The position numbers and the translations under genes were made by a program. A model generated the notes under the pieces. The model worked only from the letters and a program-made list of their open reading frames with translations, searched no databases and had not been told where the DNA came from. From Blasia pusilla (lineage: Eukaryota > Marchantiophyta > Marchantiopsida > Blasiales): DNA of 64,000 nucleotides. The stretch covers positions 27,962,001-28,026,000 of the forward strand of contig CM114273.1 in NCBI GenBank assembly GCA_050084515.1, in the 5' to 3' direction. Positions 26,328 to 37,500 of the stretch are shown here, in pieces (positions within the stretch are counted from its first letter, which is position 1; each line of letters opens with the position of its first letter).

Positions 26328-28375
26328 CTATGTACATCTGGGACACATCCATCGTCCCCGAGGAACCCTAGTGAGAGGTGGCGTCAGACATGCCATATTC
26401 CAACCTCTCGAATATCCACCACAGACTAGCATCATGGCCGCACCACGGGCAAAACCACACAACATACAACGCACGCCTGCAGGAACTATTGCTAAGCTCG
26501 GATCTACTGTACCTTCAATGTTAGGAAGGTGGCATGGTGCACAATTACGCACATGGTCCTTCCATACCATACCATCGCGTCCCTCCAGCAAGAGAATACC
26601 GGATGGCAAAACGTCACGCACTCTCAAGATAGTGCGCACTGCAGTCACATCCAACGTCGTCGGTGCCGTCTGCTGCAAGTAGACATAATCTCCCTGATGA
26701 AACCTCCGGATAGTTGGTCGATAATCCCATCGCCAACCAGGGCAACTAGAGGTCCCAATCTCCTAGGTGACCTCTCTACGAGCCATACTTGCGTAAACCC
26801 CTCTTCACCGTCTGCACAACTCTCTCCGCTAATCCATCCGCCTCGAGATGATCTCGTGAAGTCCTGCGATGGTCGATCAGCACGTGATTACACAAGGCCT
26901 GGAACTCACTGCAAAACTCGGTACCCTTGTCTATCAACACCTCATCCGGTGCGCCATAATGGCTCAACACTCTGTCAAGGAAGGCATAAGCTACTCCCTC
27001 ACTCGCTTTGTCAGGAAATACAACCACGGCATGTCGGGCATGGGTTACGACTCAACCCATCTGCATCCTGGTTGAGCGTCCCAGGTCTATGTACCACCTG
27101 AAAATCATACTCCTGCAACAACAGAGCCCATCTTGCAAGCTTCCCTGTAAGCTTGTCGGACTCCATCAACCACTTTAGTGGTTGATGATCAGTGATGATG
27201 GTAAAGGGGTTGCCGAATAAGTAACACCTGAAATGCGCGACAGCCCACACTGCAGCCAAGCACTCACCCTCATACGAGCCTGCATGCCGCCTAACAGCGT
27301 TGTTCGAGCGGCTAGCGTAAGCCACCATGAACTCTCTACCCTCATCATCATGCTGGGTGAGCACCGCTCCAAGCCCCAACATGCTCCAATCTATGTGCAA
27401 CTGGAAAGGACGCCCCCTAATCCGTCTCATCAAGATGGGCGCAGACGTCAACTCATCCTTGAGCCACTGAAATGCTTGCTCCTGCTCATCCCCCAGTGCC
27501 ACTCATGATCCACCTTGATCAGCAAGGTCAGCGGCTCTGCAATCGAACAGAATCCCTTGACGTACCGCCAATAGAAGTTCGCCAATCCCATGAATGCGCG
27601 AACACGGCTCACATTTGTAGGGCGTGGAATGCGTGAGATAGCCTCTATCTTTGTCTGCTGAACACCAAGGCCCCTGGGTATATTGATGACCCAAGTACTC
27701 AATCTGGTCGTAGAAGAACTTACACTTGCCTGGATATAGCTTCAACCCATGTAATTGCAATCGTTGAAACACCTCCTCTAGATGTCGCTCATGCTCCTCA
27801 ACCGTGGCGCTAAAGACTACGATATGATCAATATAACACCTAGCAAAATCCAGACCAGCCAAGATCCTATCTATGACCCTCTAAAACTTAGCCGGGGCAT
27901 TCTTTAACCCAAATGGTAAGAACCGCCACCGGTGCAAACAATCCTTCCAGTGAGGATTGATGCCCCAAAATGTTGTCTTCTGCATGTCCTCCAATATGAT
28001 AGGTAGCTGATGGTATCCGACTCGCAAATCCAATGAACTAAAATCCTTTGCATGACCAATCGCATCAAAGATCTCCTCATGGGTGGGCATGGCATACTTA
28101 TCGGACTTCGTCTGCCGATTGATAGGTCGGTAATCCCCACACATCCGCCTATTCGTCTAGTTGCCATGCACATCCTTCTTGGCGGGCATGACAATGGCAG
28201 ATGCATACTCCCCATGCGACATCTCCACTAGTCCTGCTCCAACCAAGTCATGGCTCCTACTGTGAATCAAAGCCCTCTCCATATCACTATACCTATAGGG
28301 TTGTCGGAAGATCAACGTATCACTCGACAACTTAATGTGGATCCCCGGTCCCTTCAGCATACCCAAATCCTCCAT
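26328..28375 (-). pseudogene. element 1 pol: RT, RNase H, integrase with PHD finger
   Basis: Read from 28375 down. Reverse transcriptase: 28375-27503, with VMPAKKD, SSLDLRVGYHQ, FLPFGLKNAPA and the catalytic block as YIDH (27824-27835) where YxDD is expected. RNase H: 27502-27011 (LHIDWSMLGLGAVLTQ, YEGECLA, ITDHQPLKWL). Integrase DDE core: 27027-26776 (IDKGTEF, DGLAERVVQT). Integrase C-terminal region: 26678-26470 (VWKDHVRNC). PHD-type zinc cluster at the C-terminus: 26468-26328, with pattern CMLC...MLVC..Y....N..C...W.CPRC. Two ligands have changed here (one Cys to Tyr, His to Asn). Several stops and frameshifts make it non-functional. The Ty3 domain order RT-RNaseH-integrase is clear. Confidence 0.88.
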
Positions 28376-30086
28376 GCTAAACGCAAAGCAGCTCCTATAA
28401 CTCCTGAGGAACTGATGTATTCGGCGCCGCTATCCTCCTGTCAACTTAGGGCCCATATGTGGCTCCCAAGGCTCCATTGTGACTACGGTAGGACTCTCCG
28501 GTGCGGGTATCGGAGGTTGCTATGGTGCAACCCCGTCTCGAACAACAACACTCGGACGCTCTCCTGCAGTCAACTGCAAACTCTGATCTCCTCCACATGC
28601 AGTGCCCGGAACCACGCTTGATGTTGTGGCTATCATCTCCTGGCATACCTGCAAAACATCCCAAGAAGTCCAAGGGTGTCTCTCTTGATCTCCCCTGGTG
28701 TGTCGATCTCCTCGGGTCTCGCCCCTAGCCATTGCCTCCACCGTCTCGGTAGGCATGGGGCTCACCAACGCAACCGCCGTGATCTATCCCGATCTCATCC
28801 GACGCTGCTCAGCCACTCCCAAGCTGAAGATCCATGTCAAGCAGTTCACGTCCATCGCCTGACCCAAGACATGGCGTCGTGATGCCTCTGATACTGATAG
28901 TACCGCCGTCACTCCTATGGAAAATCCCATCGCCCGCTCTCTCTCGTCGGCGTTGGGCTCCACCAACCTCTGAACCTAATCATCCCAAACCAAGCCAGGA
29001 CCGGCCTCCTTGTATGCATACAAAGCGGGAAAACTCACAAACGTGGGAAAGGCTGCCCGCAGCTTGCCTACCTTGTTGACCACAGTCAGCGGTGGTCGAT
29101 CATCATGCCTCACTGCCTGTGAGTGACGACCTGGATCCAGAATGGAATCCACTAACAAATGGGAGGGGCGCACTCCACTGTCGCATACGCCCTCCGTAAC
29201 ACCGCATGGAGCACCAAGTTGGTCCACCATAGACGCGGGCGATGGGCTCTAAAACCTACACTCGCCGCATCCAAGAACACTGCTAGGTCAATCTAGGCAC
29301 GCACCACCCGTGACCTGGAGTCTCCTAAGATTGGCACATTCTCCAAAATGTAGGCTAGAGAACGAGACTGGTGCTCCTGCTACTGCCGTAAGACCCTCAA
29401 CATCTCCCAAAATAATCTGGATCGAGTGTCAGCCAACCCGTTGCCTCGTCCAGCACTCGATTGGCCTTGACATGGCCAACCAAAAATGACCAAATCAATG
29501 GTCCCTACCCGCTCTAAGTCCTGCGTCCCCAGCAACAAAATATCCCTCTGTAGGGAACTCTAGTATCCCTGTACCGCGGACGCAGACAATAAGTCGGGAA
29601 AACATAGGCGTAACTGCGCCACATGTTGTAGTGAGACGCGCCTTGCAACATCATCACTCTCCACATACAGGTACTGTTGTACTCGCACTCATGCCTACAA
29701 AACAACAGCTAACCCGGTGCTAATCCCTCCAAAGAGATCTAACACTCGAATATCCTCCTCCGGGGTACACCACACAATGGGTGTGGTATCCAAGGGTGTC
29801 ATCGTAGCACTCCCTACTACCTCGGGTTCTTTAGACCCATCATGTTCCGGTGCAAACGCCTCGCTCCACGCGGTTTGCAGCTACCATAACACTCCTCTCC
29901 ATAGAAATGTTAGGAACGGGAGTATCCTCTTCATGGACATGTCCCTCAATCAAATCACTAGGCCAAGTGATGGCACTGCTAAATGCTCCTAAGGTCGCCA
30001 TCTCTCGTGGCCGTTGCTCGATCACTGCACATGTGAATCAAACGGGTAATGAGCTAAGGTGCCCATCACCTGACTGCCATCCTTGT
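28376..30086 (-). pseudogene. element 1 region between protease and RT
   Basis: Corresponds to the 57460-58330 region of element 2, with roughly 0.7 kb of additional sequence at about 29100-30000 absent from element 2. Readable shared blocks include RHVLGQAMD followed by TWIFSLGVAEQRRM on the minus strand. No known domain is recognised; it is likely a spacer or connection region of the polyprotein. It ends at the insertion point of the DNA transposon. Confidence 0.6.
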
Positions 30087-30190
30087 CTAGAGGAGCGGTA
30101 AGAGGAGAGGAAGAGAGGAGAGAGGAGAGAGAGAGAGGAAACTAGGGTCAACCGAAATAGATACTTTTTTTTGAAGAGAGTTTCCGTTGG
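30087..30190 (+). repeat. left terminal inverted repeat of DNA transposon
   Basis: Purine-rich tract (AGGAGAGGAAGAGAGGAGAG and onward) ending in a T8 run followed by GAAGAGAG. It mirrors the right end in reverse complement, including the T8/A8 run at about the same depth. The outermost ~9 bases are not conserved between ends. Confidence 0.65.
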
Positions 30191-30370
30191 GTTGAAGAGA
30201 GGAAAATTTTTGTTTGAAATTTTTTGCACTTTTTTGTTCATATATGAAGCAGTCCCATAATTTTTTTTTCCTCTTCCATATTTTGGCAACCCCCTCTGAG
30301 TCCGACGAGTTGCAAATTGCACAAAATTTAGAAAACTGAAAAATCAATGGAATCATAAGTGTGGAACCAA

Positions 30371-33300
30371 TCACTTTTTCCATCCAGGGTCTGGAAAAAA
30401 TTTGTCATTTGCCCGGGGCTGAATAGAGTTCAAGCTCGAAGTGAAGGTTGAGAAAAAAATAAAAGTACAATCTAAAACCTCATTTTGCATCCTCAAAGTG
30501 GTTTGTTTAAAATACTTCGAACTTCTTTGAGGGACAGAGGGTGGTTGGTGGATTCCTACTCCTACCTCCGACTCTCTTAAAACTACCAGCAACACATAGT
30601 ACATGTGCTTACAAGGGAAATATCTTTTGCCACTTGTCTCTCTTCGAACAAAGTCATCACATGAACATGCGGGAAAGCAACAGATGTGCACCACATACAC
30701 CCCTATGACACTTGAATTTACAGTGTTGTTCCTGACCCAATACATCCTTCCTATTCCATTGCCACTCAAGACATCTTTCGTGGCAATGATCTCCATTTTT
30801 GCCTCCCGAGCTGATGCAATTCGCTTTGCTCTCTCCACCGTTGGCCTACACATTCTGTTTCTCTTCACCCCATTTCTAGACTCAAACAAAAATAATGGAT
30901 TGAGATCATCCACCTTCTCCGGGTACATGTTGACATCAATCTTGGGTTGAATACAAAATGCGAAGGTCTCTGTAATGCAAACATGCTCCGAACTTCCCCC
31001 GTCTACGAGTGTGAAACCGGCACTTGTAAGATTGTCCACTTCGTCTTGAGTGCGATTCGTACTGCGGCGATGGGCCAAATCGTGGGGTATTCGGGAGCTC
31101 CAATGGCGCCGGATAAGACTTCAGCGCATGATTCATTTGGGCAGAAGAAGTACTTCAATTGATCCCCGGTCCTCGTGAAACGATCAAAGGTTTTGAGTCC
31201 CCAAAACCCAGGCAGAGGTCGTCGAGTCCTTGTACAGTTCTTATTTAGGAAAGTGCCACATGCTCTCCTAATGCCATCAGATCCTGCTCTGCAGGTGGGT
31301 CCACGTCTTGGGTTGCTCCGAGATATATGCCACCGTTTTAGGTTGCAATCCACCTCCATTACCGGAATCCCATATTGTTGAACCACCCCAGTGACAGGAT
31401 GTTGCGAACTTCCAGCAACGGAGGGCTTTTGAAATAAAACATTCACTGATTTTGGAGAAGTAACTCCATCATGGATTTGGGACGGGTCCGGGGTCCCCGA
31501 ATACCTGGGCGGTGTAATTTCCTCATCCAAATCAATCACTGGATTCGTTCCTCGATGCTTCCTCTTCACCTGCCTGAAGTCAAGATACTTATCTGGTCTC
31601 CACGAGTCTTGTTCGGACTTCTCTACCACCATCTGTATGGGACGTCTTGAAACCCGCCCACGAATATCCCCACCAATGTGTACGTCTTGCTCGAGTGGAG
31701 TTCCAGGAACGCATTGGTTGAAGGCTTCGACATACAATTTTTCATCACCAGATCTCACCGCCTACGACATAGAGCTCGAGATCGACGGCCCTTTTCCTTT
31801 TGTTATGCCTTTTGTGAGAAAGATATGGGATGCTGCAGACTGTAGCATTGCTCTTGCCTGGTCTTGTTGGCATGCCTCCACAAGTGAAATTCGTTGGCAT
31901 GCTTGTGACGACCTCCAAGAGGAATGAACACTTTCTGCTCCACTTGTGTTGGGGTAGAGGGCATTTTCATGAACGTTCAATCCCTTGCAACGACGGCAAT
32001 GTTAGAAGGAACGAAAATAACTCAGGAGTCAAAGAAATAGCGACTGTCGAAACCAGACGGGTTGCAGGCCGAGGCATCCCATGAAGCGACTCGCAACCCG
32101 CCGGGTCCCGGCGTGTTGTAACCTTAAACCCACCCCTCGCAACCCGTCGGAACCCGACGGGTTGCAAACAAAGGCATCCCATGAACGACTCTGTGACCCG
32201 TCGGGTCCCGACGGGTTGCACACTCGGGTTGCACCAAACATCTGGATGCAACCCGTCAGTTTCCGTCGGGTTGCACCCTTGGGCAACCCGTCGGTTTCCG
32301 TCGGGTTGCAGAAACCGACGGGTTGCACACTCGGGCAACCCGTCGCATCCGACAGCTTGCTTGGTTTCTTGGGTTTGAAATCCATATAATTCCCATGCTT
32401 CTCACCCTAAGCTACAACTTTACAAAAAATTCTCAGCGTGAGCTTGACAAGACAAAATAGTGAACTCACCTGCCGCATGAAGTTTCCCCATTGTCTCATA
32501 CGTACAATCCACCAACTCAACCAAGAGCACAACTCTTTGTACTTCCCCTCAATCGCATGCTTCCTCCACCACCCATGAAGTTCTTCCTGGCATTCCATGG
32601 CTGCTTCAAGGTTTTCTTTGTCCTTGCAGCGTTTGGGAGTAGAGTGACATGCTTTGTCCTCTTATTCTCCTTGATGCAAGATTTGGTGTACCGGGTCACA
32701 GACTGTTGCAAATGGAAAGCATCCGACCTTTCCCTCTCGGGTTGAACCTCTCCACCCCAGAACACTTCCCGGATAGCAATCCACCCAGGTTGTGCATTGT
32801 CCGCCATGAACCCATAAATTTCCGGAGGTGGCCTTTTGTTTTCCTTCACCACCTCCAGCAAGAGTAACCAACACATCTTCAAACTGCCAACGTCTTCTGC
32901 CTTTACTTCACAGACAAATATAGTTTTGAGTCCCTTCTCCACATGGTCATAAACGTGAGCACCCATCGTCAACCATCCGTTCAGCACTCTGTAGCAAATA
33001 TCAAAGCTTACCCAGCTCCCGTAAAGATCTTCCCCTTCCCTCATTCGATCTATAAGATCGAGGCCACTCGACGGACTTGTGGTTGACATTTTGAAGACAT
33101 AGGCCCTGGATCCCTCGCCTCCTTGGCCCATGAACTGCCATCTCTGAATGAATGGAAATCTGGAGGTTGGCCTTGATTCAGGCGATGGCATCCATTTCAG
33201 CCGTCTTTCCATCCATAACTCGTATCTGACGCAACAAATTCCGGAAGCATTCAGGATCAGCGAGAAATGCGAGATTTTCCCAGAGTTGTTTCTCCTCAAC

Positions 33301-34485
33301 CGCCGTGATCTCGCCCTGTCCAGGGATTCCAAGCAATTGTTCACAAATTTGTGATGCCGTTGTGAGCTTGATCACTCCGGGCTTTGAACCCGGAGAGTTT
33401 CTGTAGACCTCGGCTACTTTCTTCGCCACATCCTCCTTGATGTGTCTTTGAATTGCATCGGTCACACGATGAGTGTGGGAGCCAACATGAAGTGCCAGCC
33501 TTGTATACTCTAACGTGGAGCCCAAGTCGTGGACAATGAAAAATATGTATGCAGGACACGCTCCAACGCAGAAGGGCGATGCCTGACAATGAGGACATCA
33601 ATGGCCTCCCGGCGGTATGGTGGCACCGACCTCGTATGGAGTTTTTGCATTCTTGGGAGGGAATTGCGACATATTGACTCGCCCGTTGCGCTCTAGATAC
33701 GGGCATGCTGGACTTCTACACTCCAAGGCTCCCATGCATTGGCGGCGGAAGACAATCCAAGGACCATCTGGAATTGAAGCACTGGTCCGTTGAAGCCTGC
33801 ACCATCGATGACAATCAGACTTTCTGTCCATACCCTTCAGGCGTCCTCCATTCTTCTTTTGAGCAGGAGCAGCAAGTGGAGGCAACTCAAAAATGCAATT
33901 ACCATAAATGCGTGGGGCGGCTAAATCGACAAGAATGTGCTTGAACATTTTCAAGGGCAGAGACAAAAGCAAACTATTGCCTGATATTCGCAAGAGGAAC
34001 GAGTAGGCGGACAGAGGGCCCGATTGGTGCCCGACAGATCCATTGAGGTTGATAACATCCGGAATCTCTTCTGGAAAAACAACATTGTTACGAGCGTGCG
34101 AAGTTGGAAACAAAGCCGGATCTGCAGAGCTTGGAGTTGCAAACGTAGAGCTCGGAGCACTAGGAAATTCTAGACCGTCTACTTGGGAAACAGACGAATT
34201 TAGGGGCAGGCCGTAAACTCTGTATTGACCATTTGGTAGAGGTAGGAGATTCCATACTTTACGGTCTGAGGTCACTGGCTGGACCGTCTCACCTATTATG
34301 TCTTCCGTACCGTCCACCCTAACATCTTTGGATACAAAGATGGTTCCAATTTGAAGAAGAAATCGAACAGACAGAAAATTTTCATCCACTGCTATGAAAG
34401 ACTCACGAGCTTGGGGTCGAATGATTTCCGATTGAGGAAGGGCCGCCAGATGACTGCCACAAGTGAGCTTAACATAATTATCCAT
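30371..34485 (-). pseudogene. SWIM-type DDE transposase, disabled
   Basis: Read from 34485 down. The N-terminal frame (34485-33178) contains a cysteine/histidine cluster: CRSPACPYLERNG, then GGH, one in-frame TGA (33598-33600, likely from CGA), then CPHCQASPFCVGACP and GSHTHRVTD. A one-base frame change near 33180-33240 leads into the core at 33190-32517: GSWVSFDICYRVLNGWLTMG, KTIFVCEVKAEDVG, IYGFMADNAQPGW and HLQQSVTRY. This fits a DDE transposase with acidic residues in CEV.AED and MADN. A palindrome array (32040-32362) lies in what is probably an intron. The C-terminal part (31758-30371) has a CPNESC pair and the SWIM finger CSCDDF...RYFPCKHMYYVL. SWIM plus DDE is typical of Mutator-like transposases, but Zisupton/KDZ proteins are an alternative. 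Exon ends are approximate. Confidence 0.75.
32040..32362. repeat. palindrome array 1 (in transposase gene)
   Basis: About five to six copies of the CAACCCGTCGG-n3-CCGACGGGTTG type, for example at about 32139-32165. Some copies have variant centres (GGTTTCCG). They lie between the DDE and SWIM coding parts. Confidence 0.85.
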
Positions 34486-34542
34486 TCCAAGAAGATTCCA
34501 ACGGGAGGAGACTGAGAATGAGTATGAGAATGAGAATATTAA

Positions 34543-34549
34543 ATTTATA
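34543..34549 (-). promoter_or_regulatory. candidate TATA box of transposase gene
   Basis: TATAAAT on the minus strand, about 58 bases before the ATG at 34485. Position is plausible for a short 5' leader; no other evidence. Confidence 0.4.
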
Positions 34550-34684
34550 GTGAATAGGAAACAAATACTCCTGACAGACTTTTACTCACAAGATGAATTC
34601 GGTGGGTGACATTGTCTGATACAATGGATCCAATTCTGTAACACATTCAATTCTGTTGCAATATGTTACCGGATTTGGGAAGCA

Positions 34685-35430
34685 GAGGGTTGCGCATCAC
34701 ACTTGGAACCCGTCGGAGTCCTGGTAACTCAGAAATTACCCGAAGCTAACCGAAGCCTGCAACCCGTCGGCATCGGACGGGTTGCACGCTTCTGCTAAAC
34801 ATTGTCGAAGCGAGCAACCCGTCGCTCTCCGACGAGTTGCTCGGATACCGATCCTTCTTGCCCAAAGATGCCGGAGGCGTGCAAACCGTCTGTTCCCGAC
34901 GAGTGTCGCGGGTGCCTCGCCTTTTAGCCCAAAGACGGCGAGGCGTGCAACCCTTCGCCGTCCAACGGGTTGCGCAAGGGCCTCGCCTTGTGGTGCAGCC
35001 AACCAGACTCCGAAAACTTGCACGGGAAGCCCTCGTTCTTAACCCTTAATGAGGGAAGCGTGCAACCCAACGGTCTCCGACGGATTGCCCAAGATACGTC
35101 CCGTTCCCGTCCCAAACACGGCGGAGGCGCGCAACATGTCGGTCTCCGACGGGTTGCGTGGGTACCTCGCATTGTTTTCCAAAGACGACGGAGGCGCTCA
35201 ACCCGTCGGTCTCCGACGGGTTGCTCGTGCACGTGGTGACGTACCCAGGATGGCGGAGGCGCGCAACATGTCGGTCTCCGACGGGTTGCGCGGGTACCTC
35301 GCGTTCTTTTCCGAAGACGACGGAGCCGCTCAACCCGTCGGTCTCCAACGGGTTGCTCGCGCACGTGGCAACATACCCAGGATGGCGGAGCCGCGCAACC
35401 TGTCGGACTCCCACGGGTTGCCATTTTTCA
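34685..35430. repeat. palindrome array 2 (shared promoter region)
   Basis: Ten copies starting at about 34759, 34814, 34881, 34947, 35062, 35131, 35198, 35263, 35330 and 35395, so the usual spacing is 65-69 bp. Consensus is GCAACCCGTCGG-n3-CCGACGGGTTGC with small variations. A 131-bp unit holding two palindromes is itself duplicated (35131-35262, 35263-35394). The array lies between the two divergent genes. Confidence 0.9.
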
Positions 35431-35510
35431 CGTCCGGACTTCCGTAACATCCGGCACGTCGCCGTCGAAAGGACGACGGGACCCAACGGTCAGCCCAACG
35501 GCTAGAAAAG

Positions 35511-35518
35511 TATAAATA
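35511..35518 (+). promoter_or_regulatory. TATA box of ParB-methyltransferase gene
   Basis: TATAAATA, followed by GGGCAGAAATCGC, sits 282 bases before the ATG at 35793. Immediately upstream is the palindrome array. A well-formed TATA box at the right distance from the coding region. Confidence 0.55.
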
Positions 35519-37002
35519 GGGCAGAAATCGCTCATTTCCGGTTTCTCATTTCGCGATCTTCATTCCTCACTCCTCACTCTCCCTCGCAGCAGCTGATCAG
35601 ATACGAAGGGGCATTTCACACGGTGACACATCGCGAGTCGATAGGAGGGAACGAGAGCAAGACGGTTCGACCGAGCGATAGCGGGACGATTTGAGCTAAC
35701 CATCAAGGCGATTCGAGCTCCCATCTCGACATCAGCAAGGCGACTGATCAAGGGATTCTTCGTGGACATAGGTGGAGGCATTTCCGGCAAAAATGACTAG
35801 GAAAAAATCACAAGCCAACAAGTCTGGGAGCTTCACTCTGAAGTCCATTAGAACTCCTGCGTCAGCTTCTCCTGGGCCTCGTTCGGCGAATGAAATTAGG
35901 CAGCAGGAAATCGAGGAGCGGGAAAGGGAAGCGGAGATGCACAACCAAGTGCTTCTTGCGAGACGTGTTCAAGAGACGCTAGATAAACAGAACGCAGAGG
36001 CCGAGACGTCGCAGGCCTTGAAGAAAAGGATCACCGACGAAAAGAGGGAAAAGAAGCGTCTGGACGCGTCGGTGAGGAGGGCAGAATTGGCTAAAGCGAG
36101 GAGGGAAAAAGCGATAGCCATTGACGATAGCCCACCCCGTCCAACCGCAAGTGTTGAGATGCGGGAAATATCCCCCACGAAGTCCGGGGACACAATCAAC
36201 ATAGTGGAAACAACAGAAGTTGAAATCGATGACGACGAGGTCATGAGGACCGCCAGCGTGGAGATGGTGGACATGGCCGAAGAAGCTAGAGAGCGGTCAT
36301 TCTCAACTCCAAGCCCGGCGGAGGACATCGACCTCTATCGGATCGACGAGTTCCCAGTCGATTTGCCAGCCTCTGTCTCAAACAAGTTAGCTGGTCAAGA
36401 AACCGACCCCATTTTCGAGCGGGTAAGAGAGGTTCTGGGTTTTTTTAATTATGTGAATTGCAATTCCTTGGGATTTCAGTGTAGCTTATTCCTCTTGTCC
36501 CGGTTCTGACAGGTGGTAAAGCAGATGGCACTCATGGAGAGCCACAACGCCCCGAGGATTCCACTCTGCCGATTGCGGACAATGGAATACGTCCGTGAAA
36601 TTCAGTCCGACGAGGACATCGCGAAGCTAAAACAATCGGCGGCGACAACATCCTACGTCGACAGCTTTCCTCCCTTCTATGTTTAGACTTACGACGAGCA
36701 TGGAACCCAAGCTCTGGTTACCAAGGAGGACTTGGAAAAGCTCGACACATTCTGGAGGATGCGAGACCAGGACTTTAGAAGGCAAGTTGAGGGCACGGAA
36801 TTTAGTTGGATGAGGAATCTGCATTTCTTTATCTGGGATGGAAATCACAGGTTCATGGCGTGGACCAAGTTTGCGGAGGAGCGGCCCAACTCATTGGAGG
36901 CACATTTCTGCGTGAAGGCAGTGGTCCTTCATCCATACCCTCATCACATGGCGACCGTGGAGATGGCAATGCATGCCATGAACACGTGAGTATCTTTAAC
37001 AC

Positions 37003-37500
37003 TTTCGCAACTCATCGGACTACGACGAGTTGCTGGATTGATGAATGGGTTAGGTTTGTTTTTGCCGAAAGCAACCCGTCGGACTCCGACGGGTTGCTGG
37101 ACTGCACGCTTTTTCGGATGTTTTTTTAAGATTGCAACTCGTCGGACTCCGACGACTTGTTTGATTGAACATAGATTTAACTAGTTTTTGGCCCAAAGCA
37201 ACCCGTCGGAGTCCGACGGGTTGCTTTGGGGAAAAAACCTTCTAAACCTGCAGTCACTCGAACAACTCGTCGGAGTCTGACGAGTTGCATTTTTTAAAAA
37301 ACACCCTCACAAGGCGGCCTATCGAGCAACCCGTCGGACTCGGCGGTTTGCTTACAGGCATTAGCAAATCTGAATGCAATCCGTCGGACTCCGGACGGGT
37401 TGCATCATTTAGCTTCGTTGCTAGAATCCGACCTTGAGTGCGTGACGACCCGTCGAGTCCGACGGGTTGCCGAGGAACCCATGTAATTTCCTGACGGGTT
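37003..37500. repeat. palindrome array 3 (intron of ParB-methyltransferase gene)
   Basis: Eight copies at about 37007, 37071, 37134, 37198, 37262, 37325, 37376 and 37442, with spacing mostly 63-64 bp. Several are perfect 12-bp-arm palindromes, for example 37071-37097 and 37198-37224. Some copies change both arms together (GCAACTCGTC with GACGAGTTGC). Confidence 0.92.

Noticed and set aside
32040-35430. CRISPR-like array
   Set aside because: The repeats are palindromic with regular spacing, but they are degenerate, lie in introns of a eukaryotic transposon and have no cas genes. Spacers are similar to one another, not unique.
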